From the NCBI GenBank assembly GCA_947453125.1, contig CANGGC010000224.1, positions 1-5,519 of the forward strand: DNA of 5,519 nt, given 5' to 3'. Shown here one piece after another: positions 1 to 5,519 of the stretch. Source of the stretch: Planctomycetaceae bacterium (GTDB lineage Bacteria > Planctomycetota > Planctomycetia > Pirellulales > UBA1268). The notes under the pieces were generated by a model. The model was not told the DNA's origin, ran no database searches, and saw only the letters and a program-made list of their open reading frames with translations. A program made the position numbers and the translations under genes. The first letter of the stretch is position 1. Each line of letters starts with the position of its first letter.

Positions 1-1452
1 ATGCCCGTGAGCCCCTCGCCATTCGATGCCTTTCACCGCCGCGCGTTCCTCCACGGCAGCGCCTCGGTCGTCGGCAGCGTTGCCCTGGCCGGATTGTTTG
101 CCAGGGATGGCGTCGCGACGGCTCCGGCTGGGCGGGCCACCGGGGCTGTGGCGCCGCATGTCGCGCCGCGGGCAAAACGGGTCGTCTATCTGTTCCAGTC
201 GGGCGGTCCTTCGCATCTCGAGCTCCTCGACCACAAGCCGAGGCTGCGGGAGTTTCACGGACAGGAACTCCCCGACTCGATCCGACAGGGGCAGCGTCTC
301 ACCGGCATGACGAGTGGGCAGACGAGTTTTCCGGTCATCGCCCCGAAGTTCGGGTTCGTCCAGGCCGGCAGCAACGGCACCTGGATCAGCGAACTGCTGC
401 CCCACACCGCCAAGCAGATCGATCGGATCTGTCTCGTCCGTTCGATGCACACCGAGGCGATCAACCACGACCCGGCGATCACGTTCGTCCAGACCGGATC
501 GCAGCAGCCCGGACGGCCCTCTCTGGGGGCGTGGCTGTCCTACGGCCTGGGAAGCGAGGCGGAGAACCTCCCCGCGTTCGTCGTCCTCATCTCGCACGGG
601 AGCGGCAAGGACGCCAACCAGGGCCTTCTCGAACGCCTCTGGGGGGCTGGTTTCCTGCCGTCGAGCCATCAGGGGGTGAAGCTCCGCAGTGCCGGCGACC
701 CGGTCCTCTTCCTCTCCGATCCCCCGGGCATCGATCGCGGTTTGCGAAGGACGATGCTCGATGGCTTGGCAGCCCTCAACGACCGCCAACGGCTGGAGAC
801 CGGCGATCCAGAAATTGCGACGCGGATCGCTCAGTACGAGATGGCGTTCGGGATGCAGGCGTCGGTCCCGGAGCTGACCGACCTTTCGGATGAATCGGCG
901 AAGACCTTCGACGATTATGGCGAGGCGGCCCGCCGGCCGGGCACGTTTGCTTCCAACTGTCTCCTCGCCCGGCGGCTGCTCGAACGGGGAGTGCGCTGCG
1001 TGCAGCTCTACCACCGCGGCTGGGACCAGCACGGTGGCCTGCCGACGAACATCCCCAAGCAGGCTGGGGACATCGATCAGCCACAGGCAGCGCTCCTTGC
1101 CGATCTCCAGGCCCGGGGGATGCTCGACGACACGCTCGTCGTCTGGGGAGGGGAATTCGGGAGGACGGTCTATGGCCAGGGGGGGCTGCAGGACGACTAC
1201 GGCCGCGATCACCATGGCCGCTGTTACTCGGTTTGGATGGCCGGCGGGGGAATCCGTCCCGGGATCGTTCACGGGGAGACCGACGACTACGGCTACAACA
1301 TCGTCCGCGATCCGGTCCACGTCCACGACCTCAATGCCACGCTCCTCCAATGCCTCGGATACGACCACAAGCGACTCACCTACCGCTTCCAGGGGCGCGA
1401 CTACCGGCTCACTGACGTGGAGGGGAATGTGGTCAAGGAGATCCTGGCGTGA
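1..1452 (+). CDS. DUF1501 domain protein with Tat signal (alkaline phosphatase/sulfatase-like superfamily)
   Basis: A 483-residue secreted protein of the DUF1501 family. It begins with a Tat-type leader: twin arginines at residues 13-14 (HRRAFLHG) followed by a hydrophobic stretch at about 20-33, so export of a folded protein is expected. Family landmarks in order are GGPSHLELLD at 68-77, RSMHTEAINHDPA at 147-159, WDQH at 341-344, GGEFGRT at 383-389, GRDHHG at 401-406 and HDLNATLL at 442-449. The Asp/Glu/His residues in these blocks resemble the metal-site layout of alkaline phosphatase-like enzymes, but substrate and reaction are unknown. Length is normal for the family and no frame break is seen. 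In planctomycetes this subtype commonly follows a gene for a DUF1549/DUF1553 (planctomycete cytochrome C) protein, which would lie left of the window. The ATG at base 1 fits the leader, but its ribosome site lies outside, so the start is not proven. Family assignment is firm; function is open. Confidence 0.93.
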   Translation: MPVSPSPFDAFHRRAFLHGSASVVGSVALAGLFARDGVATAPAGRATGAVAPHVAPRAKRVVYLFQSGGPSHLELLDHKPRLREFHGQELPDSIRQGQRLTGMTSGQTSFPVIAPKFGFVQAGSNGTWISELLPHTAKQIDRICLVRSMHTEAINHDPAITFVQTGSQQPGRPSLGAWLSYGLGSEAENLPAFVVLISHGSGKDANQGLLERLWGAGFLPSSHQGVKLRSAGDPVLFLSDPPGIDRGLRRTMLDGLAALNDRQRLETGDPEIATRIAQYEMAFGMQASVPELTDLSDESAKTFDDYGEAARRPGTFASNCLLARRLLERGVRCVQLYHRGWDQHGGLPTNIPKQAGDIDQPQAALLADLQARGMLDDTLVVWGGEFGRTVYGQGGLQDDYGRDHHGRCYSVWMAGGGIRPGIVHGETDDYGYNIVRDPVHVHDLNATLLQCLGYDHKRLTYRFQGRDYRLTDVEGNVVKEILA

Positions 1453-1500
1453 GCCCGGGGTGAGACGGGGAGACGCCGCGGATTTCCGCCGGGGCCAATC

Positions 1501-1528
1501 TTGACTTTGCTCACAAATCACGAACAAT
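1501..1528 (+). promoter_or_regulatory. Candidate sigma70-type promoter for the DUF1559 gene
   Basis: TTGACT at 1501-1506 matches the -35 consensus at five of six positions. After 16 bases comes AACAAT at 1523-1528, matching the -10 consensus at four of six. The patch at about 1501-1530 is clearly more AT-rich than the surrounding GC-rich DNA. A transcript would start near 1535 and leave a leader of about 35 bases before the ATG at 1570. The call rests on sequence match alone, and the -10 box is mediocre. If correct, the DUF1559 gene can be transcribed independently of the DUF1501 gene upstream. Confidence 0.4.
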
Positions 1529-1555
1529 TCGCCCTGGGGGATCTTTTGGAATCCT

Positions 1556-1562
1556 GGGGAGG
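1556..1562 (+). promoter_or_regulatory. Strong Shine-Dalgarno site fixing the DUF1559 start
   Basis: GGGGAGG lies 7 bases before the ATG at 1570 and contains the GGAGG core complementary to the 16S rRNA anti-Shine-Dalgarno. It decides the start against the longer reading from TTG at 1501, which has no comparable site and overlaps the candidate -35 box. Confidence 0.75.
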
Positions 1563-1569
1563 CGCCGCC

Positions 1570-2583
1570 ATGCTGGCAAGCCGTCCGATGTGGCTGTCGC
1601 GGGGTGGGGTGAAGAGTCTGGTCCAAAGGGCCAGGCCCGGGTTCACGCTCGTTGAGCTGCTCGTCGTGATCGCGATCATCGGCGGGCTCGTCGGTCTTCT
1701 CCTGCCGGCCGTTCAGGCCGCCCGTGAGGCAGGCAGACGCACCCGTTGTGCTAATTCCCTCAAGCAGATCGCCATCGGTCTCCACAGCTACATGACGGCC
1801 AAGGGAAGATTTCCCGCCGGGTATCTCGCGACGACCACCTCGCCCAAACGCGATTCGACGACCCACGACGGCCCCCCGGGGACCGGCTGGGGGCTGGCCA
1901 TCGCCGCGTTCATGGAGGAGTCGGCCCTCGTCGATGCCTACAACTCCATCGACGGCGTCGCGGGGGCCTCGAATGCCGCGGTCGTCAGTCGCCCGATCGC
2001 CACCTTTCTCTGCGCCTCGTCGACCGGGCCGCGGACGCCGTTCGCCGTGGTGGGCTCCGATGGCGTGGCCCTTGCCTCCGGAGTGATGCTCGGTCGCAGC
2101 GACTATGTCGCCAATGCCGGTCAGGCCGACGTCTGGAACTCGAAGCCCGTCCGGGATGACTGGAACGGCGTCGCCAACGGGCCGCTGTTTCGGAACTCGA
2201 TGATCCGCCCCGGGGATGTGATGGATGGACTTTCCCAGACGGTGTTCATCGGCGAGCACTCCCAGGCGCTGTCCCAGAAGTCGTGGGCCGGCGTCGTGCC
2301 AGGGGGATGGAGTCAGGTCGACCGGGCGATGAGCACAACGTCAGCCGGCCCGGCGGCCACGTTCGTCCTCTCCCATTCCGGCCCCACTTCTGACGGCCCG
2401 GTCCACACCCCCAACGATCCCAAGGGGGATTGCGACCAGATGTTCTCCCAGCATCCCGCCGGCAGCAACGTGGCCTATGGGGATGGCGGGGTACGGTTCG
2501 TCGTATCTGACGTCGACCCCACGATCTGGGCCGCGACCTGCACGATCGCCGGTGGAGAGAAGATCTCGCAGGCTCCGCAGTGA
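1570..2583 (+). CDS. DUF1559 family protein with type IV pilin-like N-terminal methylation/cleavage signal
   Basis: A 337-residue pseudopilin-like protein. A short basic leader ends at Gly24, followed by GFTLVEL (24-30) and a hydrophobic helix to about residue 48. This is the type III signal cut by prepilin peptidase between Gly24 and Phe25, with the expected Glu at mature position 5. Next comes the DUF1559 opening block, RRTRCANSLKQ at 56-66 continuing to LHSY at 71-74. Later family blocks are SDYVANAG (177-184), GLSQTVFIGE (220-229) and the C-terminal SQHPAGSNVAYGDGGVRF (293-310). Length is typical. The family is present in many copies per planctomycete genome; the role is unknown, and an envelope or extracellular filament-like location is inferred from the N-terminus. 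The start at 1570 is chosen because of the GGGGAGG site 7 bases upstream; a second in-frame ATG at 1588 is less well placed. It lies 117 bases after the DUF1501 stop, so co-transcription is possible but not required. Confidence 0.94.
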   Translation: MLASRPMWLSRGGVKSLVQRARPGFTLVELLVVIAIIGGLVGLLLPAVQAAREAGRRTRCANSLKQIAIGLHSYMTAKGRFPAGYLATTTSPKRDSTTHDGPPGTGWGLAIAAFMEESALVDAYNSIDGVAGASNAAVVSRPIATFLCASSTGPRTPFAVVGSDGVALASGVMLGRSDYVANAGQADVWNSKPVRDDWNGVANGPLFRNSMIRPGDVMDGLSQTVFIGEHSQALSQKSWAGVVPGGWSQVDRAMSTTSAGPAATFVLSHSGPTSDGPVHTPNDPKGDCDQMFSQHPAGSNVAYGDGGVRFVVSDVDPTIWAATCTIAGGEKISQAPQ

Positions 2584-2622
2584 GCCGTGGCGGCTGATCG
2601 TCTGGCCCCTGCTTGGGGGGGC

Positions 2623-2628
2623 TATACT
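2623..2628 (+). promoter_or_regulatory. Candidate -10 box (TATACT) for the second DUF1501 gene
   Basis: TATACT matches the -10 consensus at five of six positions and sits 54 bases before the ATG at 2682. No good -35 box is found: the best is CTGGCC at 2602-2607, three of six with a short 15-base spacer. A run of seven G (2615-2621) ends one base before the box. Transcription would start near 2635, giving a leader of about 47 bases. The call is moderate because only one half of the promoter is convincing. Confidence 0.35.
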
Positions 2629-2670
2629 TCCTCCGTGCGATGGCGGGCCTAAGGTGCCCTCCCCAACGAC

Positions 2671-2674
2671 GGAG
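2671..2674 (+). promoter_or_regulatory. Shine-Dalgarno site (GGAG) deciding the second DUF1501 start
   Basis: GGAG lies 7 bases before the ATG at 2682, the ideal distance. The in-frame alternatives, TTG at 2613 and ATG at 2640, lack such a site. Starting at TTG 2613 would also put the TATACT box inside the coding region. Confidence 0.6.
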
Positions 2675-2681
2675 CCCACCC

Positions 2682-4115
2682 ATGCTCGAGATCTTCGGTC
2701 GACCCGGTGCCATGTCGCGTCGGCTCGGTCGTCGCGCCATGCTGCAGGTCGGTGGCGCAGGGCTCTTCGGAGTATCGCTCGCGAAGGTGCTTGCCGCTGA
2801 AGCCACGGCGACTGGCCCGAAGGCACGGGCGAAGTCGGTGATCTTCCTCTTCCTCTTCGGCGGCCCGAGCCAATACGAAACCTTCGACATGAAGCCTGAC
2901 GCGCCGGCCGACATCCGTGGACCGATGAGCCCGATCGGCTGCCGGACGCCGGGGTTGCGGATCAGCGAACACCTCCCGAAGCTGGCGGAAATCTCCGACC
3001 GCTACTGCGTCATCCGCTCGATGACGCACGATTTCAACGACCACAGCGGCGGAGGCCACTACATCCAGACCGGTCATCGCTGGCAGATCCCCGTCGGCGG
3101 CGGATTCAGTGCCACACCGCAGGACTGGCCGTCGATTGGCTCGGTGGTGGAGCACCTCGAGCAACAGCGCTCACGCGGTGCCCCACGCGATCTGCCGGCG
3201 TATGCGGTCGTGCCCAACCGGCTCGGCCGGCTGCAGGAGAATGGTCAGTATGTCCGTCCGGGGGAATACGGCGGCTGGCTGGGATCATCGGTCAATCCGC
3301 TCACGACGCGGATCGACCGCAAGGACATCGCCGACAACCCCTACTGGCGTGATTGCGCCGACAGCGAACTCCGCTGCCGCATCGAGGGGCTCGAGCCGGT
3401 CTCGGCCGACGACATCGCCCGGATCCGGCGCCGGGCCACGCTCCTCGAATCATTCGACGCCCAGCGGCGGATCATCGATGGCCAACGATCGCTCGAGATC
3501 GATCGGATCCGCGAGCGGGCCCTCGGCCTCGTCACGAGTTCACGGACGCGCGAGGCCCTCGATCTGGAACGGGAGCCGGCGACGCTCCGTGATGGCTATG
3601 GCCGTCATCTCTTCGGTCAGGCCTGCCTGATGGCGCGGCGTCTGGTCGAGGCAGGCACACGCTTTGTGACGGTGCACTACGATTGTTGCGACGGTTACAG
3701 TTGGGATTCGCATGTCCATTCCAACGATGTACGGCGCTCGCTCCTCCCCTCGTTCGATTCCGCACTGTCGGGGTTGCTCCTCGATCTGGAAAAGCGAGGT
3801 CTCCTCGCCGAGACGCTCGTCGTGGCCCTCGGGGAGATGGGGCGGACGGCGAAGCCGACGAAGGATTGGGGACGCAACCACTGGAGCACGCTCTTCCCGG
3901 CGGTGATCGCCGGGGCCGGGGTCCAAGGCGGCACCACGTGGGGGGCTTCGGACAAGAACGGCGAGTATCCCATCGAGCATCCGACGTCGCCGGAGGACCT
4001 CGCGGCGACGATCTACAAGACGCTCGGCATCGATCCCGACACGGTCCTGGCGATGCCCGACGGCCGGCCAGTACCGATCTCGACCGGGCGGCCGATCGAG
4101 GGGATCTTTGGGTAA
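2682..4115 (+). CDS. DUF1501 domain protein, second divergent paralogue, with Tat-like signal
   Basis: A 477-residue DUF1501 protein. The leader carries twin arginines at 17-18 (GRRAML, with an extra RR at 13-14) and a hydrophobic stretch at about 23-38, ending near the small-residue segment AAEATA, which suggests Tat export. Family blocks are FGGPSQYETFD (59-69), RSMTHDFNDHSGG (112-124), a helical Arg/Glu-rich middle (about 240-300), WDSHVHS (341-347), GEMGRT (384-389), GRNHW (397-401) and a typical ending with ATIYKTLGID (442-451) and PISTGRPI (465-472). The likely fold is that of the alkaline phosphatase/sulfatase superfamily; the reaction is unknown. It belongs to a different subtype from the DUF1501 protein at 1-1452, with GRNHW where that one has GRDHH, and GEMGRT for GEFGRT. 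Two adjacent cysteines (335-336) lie just before the WDSH block. The start is placed at 2682 because of GGAG 7 bases upstream. It has its own candidate promoter, and its 3' end faces a gene on the other strand. Confidence 0.93.
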   Translation: MLEIFGRPGAMSRRLGRRAMLQVGGAGLFGVSLAKVLAAEATATGPKARAKSVIFLFLFGGPSQYETFDMKPDAPADIRGPMSPIGCRTPGLRISEHLPKLAEISDRYCVIRSMTHDFNDHSGGGHYIQTGHRWQIPVGGGFSATPQDWPSIGSVVEHLEQQRSRGAPRDLPAYAVVPNRLGRLQENGQYVRPGEYGGWLGSSVNPLTTRIDRKDIADNPYWRDCADSELRCRIEGLEPVSADDIARIRRRATLLESFDAQRRIIDGQRSLEIDRIRERALGLVTSSRTREALDLEREPATLRDGYGRHLFGQACLMARRLVEAGTRFVTVHYDCCDGYSWDSHVHSNDVRRSLLPSFDSALSGLLLDLEKRGLLAETLVVALGEMGRTAKPTKDWGRNHWSTLFPAVIAGAGVQGGTTWGASDKNGEYPIEHPTSPEDLAATIYKTLGIDPDTVLAMPDGRPVPISTGRPIEGIFG

Positions 4116-4194
4116 CAGCGTGGAGAGAAGCAGCGTGGCTCGCGGAAGGCGGCATCGGCAGCAGCCCTAAACCGTCTGACTCACCCGGCTCGCC
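4116..4194. other. Convergent intergenic gap, no clear terminator
   Basis: These 79 bases separate two genes that end facing each other. I looked for a GC-rich hairpin followed by a T run on either strand and found none. The only visible structure is an 8-base direct repeat, CAGCGTGG, at 4116-4123 and 4131-4138. Termination here may be Rho-dependent or rely on overlapping transcript ends; that is inference. Confidence 0.5.
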
Positions 4195-5519
4195 TCACCA
4201 CTGGAGGCCGAACTTCGCCCCGTCGCCCTGGCGGCGGATGCCACCCTTGAGCGGCACGTTCGATTTTTTCACCGGCGGCAGCGAGGTCTCTTCGACCTCC
4301 GGTTCCTCCGGCTCGGCAGTCGGGCCACCCTTTCCGGCCGGCGGTGCCGGCGGCGTGGCAAGGGCCTTGATCGAGAGGGAGATCCGCTGTTCGTCGGGAT
4401 CGCAGGAGAGCACCTTGCACTCCACCGCTTCCCCTTCGCGGACAACGCTCGACACGCTCTGGACATGCCGATGGGCCAGTTCCGAGACGTGAACGAGCCC
4501 TTCCACCCCCGGCTCGAGCCGCACGAAGGCTCCGAACTGGGCGATGCGGCTCACCGTGCCCCGCACCGCGGCACCGATGTGGTACTTCTCGGCGGCGTTC
4601 TTCCAGGGGCTCTCCACCGTGTCGCGAATCGAGAGACCGATCTTGCCGGTCTGGCGATCAACGTTCTTCACCGCGACGCGCACCTTTTGGCCGACTTCGA
4701 GAACGTCGGTCGGGGTCTTCACCCGATCCCACGACATCTGGCTGACATGGACGAGGCCATCGACGCCATTGCCGACGTCGACGAAGGCGCCGAAGTCGCG
4801 GACCGACCGGACGATGCCGTCGAGCAGATCACCGATCTCGAGCGTTTCGAGCATCTTGGTGCGGGCATCGGCAGCTTGGCGCTCGAGCACCGCACGGCGC
4901 GAGAGCACGAGCCGCCGTGCGGCCGGGACGATCTCGGTCACGAGGGCCTCGACGGTCTGCCCGACGAGCTCCTCGAGGTTTTCCATGCGCCAGTTGCTGA
5001 CGAGGCTCGCCGGCATGAAGCCACGGAGCCCGGCGACGTCGCACTCGACGCCCCCCTTGTTCGCGGCGGTGACTTTCGCGGCGACGATCATGCCCGCTTC
5101 GAGTTGCGACCAGTCTTCGACGTCGATCGCCCGGTTGGCAGGCGCCACGTTGTAGAGGCCATCCTCCTCGTTGAAGCCGCCAACCGAAAGTTCGAGTACC
5201 TGACCGATCTCAGGATTGCCGCCCTCGAGGCCGATGAGCTTGAGAGCCCCCTGCCGCCTGCCGCCGAGATCGACGAAGGCCGTGTCGGGGCTGACCGACA
5301 CCACGGTGCCGGAGACACGGGAGCCCGGATCGAGCGTGGCAGCCGCCTTCGCCGTTGCGGCCGTGGCGAGGATCGAGTCGACCTCGATCCCTTCCAGGGC
5401 TGCCTGGAAATCTTCCTCGAGATCATCCTCGAGGTCAGCGCGGAGATTCGGGACGGCGACCCGCTTCGATGGCGGAATGACGTCAGTGAATGCGGAGCTC
5501 GGGGCGCGATCGCCGCGCC
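4195..5519 (-). CDS. Ribosomal protein S1-like protein with four S1 RNA-binding domains (5' end outside window)
   Basis: Partial gene read right to left; 440 residues are visible and the frame is open to the window edge, so the true start lies beyond 5519. The visible part begins with a Ser/Pro-containing stretch, then an acidic, helix-prone segment (LRADLEDDLEDDF, 25-37) and an Ala-rich linker. Four S1 OB-fold domains follow at about 66-126, 142-208, 229-298 and 315-384. Domain 2 has LRGFMPASLV and RRLVLSRRAVLE, as in ribosomal protein S1. Domains 3 and 4 show the classic DFGAFVDVG/GVDGLVHVS and QFGAFVRLE/GVEGLVHVS patterns with LSIR and LSIK ends. A Pro/Glu-rich linker (387-416) leads to a basic, Gly-containing tail ending KFGLQW. 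The expected role is binding single-stranded mRNA in the cytoplasm, at the ribosome or as a related RNA-binding factor. It is rpsA-like, but planctomycetes carry several S1-repeat proteins, so no symbol is given. A GTG at 5304 could be taken as a start but lies inside domain 1. Confidence 0.9.
   Translation of the reverse strand, partial: RGDRAPSSAFTDVIPPSKRVAVPNLRADLEDDLEEDFQAALEGIEVDSILATAATAKAAATLDPGSRVSGTVVSVSPDTAFVDLGGRRQGALKLIGLEGGNPEIGQVLELSVGGFNEEDGLYNVAPANRAIDVEDWSQLEAGMIVAAKVTAANKGGVECDVAGLRGFMPASLVSNWRMENLEELVGQTVEALVTEIVPAARRLVLSRRAVLERQAADARTKMLETLEIGDLLDGIVRSVRDFGAFVDVGNGVDGLVHVSQMSWDRVKTPTDVLEVGQKVRVAVKNVDRQTGKIGLSIRDTVESPWKNAAEKYHIGAAVRGTVSRIAQFGAFVRLEPGVEGLVHVSELAHRHVQSVSSVVREGEAVECKVLSCDPDEQRISLSIKALATPPAPPAGKGGPTAEPEEPEVEETSLPPVKKSNVPLKGGIRRQGDGAKFGLQW

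Noticed and set aside
1478..1489. Small hairpin GCGG-ATTT-CCGC after the first DUF1501 stop as a terminator
   Set aside because: Only four base pairs and no T run after it; expected by chance in GC-rich DNA.
890..1504. Plus-strand open frame of 204 codons inside the first DUF1501 gene
   Set aside because: Ser/Thr/Arg-rich shadow of the DUF1501 frame; no ribosome site or domain recognised.
2605..2622. GCCCC/GGGGC hairpin after the DUF1559 stop as a terminator
   Set aside because: Five base pairs with an eight-base loop, no T run following, and it overlaps the candidate promoter. Noted only as possible structure.
2246..2914. Minus-strand open frame of 222 codons overlapping the DUF1559 and DUF1501 genes
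   Set aside because: Composition is Arg/Pro/Ser-rich, as expected of a shadow frame in GC-rich DNA. It lies opposite two well-supported genes and shows no recognisable domain.
3870..3884. GRNHW in place of GRDHH/GRDHW in the second DUF1501 protein as a sign of an inactive enzyme
   Set aside because: From memory of the family this position varies between Asp, Asn and Gly in intact members, and all other blocks are present, so loss of function is not supported.
4285..4301. Inverted repeat GAGGT...ACCTC near the end of the S1-like gene
   Set aside because: Five base pairs inside coding sequence with no T run; likely a by-product of the Glu-rich linker codons.
3683..4492. Plus-strand open frame of 269 codons spanning the end of the second DUF1501 gene and the antisense of the S1-like gene
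   Set aside because: It overlaps two solid genes in other frames and the encoded protein is low-complexity with no family signature.
4544..5155. Plus-strand open frame of 203 codons opposite the S1-like gene
   Set aside because: Antisense shadow. The S1 domains on the other strand fully explain the open frame, and the translated product is Ser/Thr/Arg-biased.
1..5519. CRISPR array, tRNA/rRNA, transposon ends, phage or defence genes
   Set aside because: No spaced repeats, no terminal inverted repeats, no transposase or nuclease motifs, and nearly all bases are accounted for by four known gene families.

Overview
The window looks like an ordinary chromosomal stretch from a GC-rich planctomycete. 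The evidence is the gene families: two DUF1501 proteins with twin-arginine (Tat) leaders and one DUF1559 protein with a type IV pilin-like N-terminus. Both families are strongly expanded in Planctomycetota and uncommon together elsewhere. The order within the phylum cannot be fixed from the sequence.

Layout: (1) 1-1452 (+), a DUF1501 protein of the alkaline phosphatase/sulfatase-like superfamily; its ATG is the first base of the window, so its upstream signals are not visible. (2) 1453-1569, a short gap holding a plausible sigma70-type promoter in a locally AT-rich patch and a strong Shine-Dalgarno (SD) site. (3) 1570-2583 (+), a DUF1559 prepilin-like protein. (4) 2584-2681, a second short gap with a G7 tract directly before a TATACT -10-like box, then a GGAG site. 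(5) 2682-4115 (+), a second, divergent DUF1501 protein. (6) 4116-4194, a convergent gap with no convincing terminator. (7) 4195-5519 (-), a ribosomal protein S1-like protein with four S1 domains, open at its 5' end and running off the right edge.

How they may work together: the three plus-strand genes encode envelope-directed proteins, two by the Tat route for folded and probably metal-binding enzymes and one through the prepilin peptidase route. Each downstream gene has its own candidate promoter and ribosome site, so they may be neighbours rather than a tight operon. The minus-strand gene is a separate, cytoplasmic translation-related gene. DUF1501 and DUF1559 have no established biochemical function that I can state, and none is invented here.

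I found no tRNA, rRNA, CRISPR array, transposon or insertion sequence, and no convincing new system. The points worth a second look are start-site corrections, promoter candidates, the C-terminal tail of the S1 protein, and sequence differences between the two DUF1501 copies.
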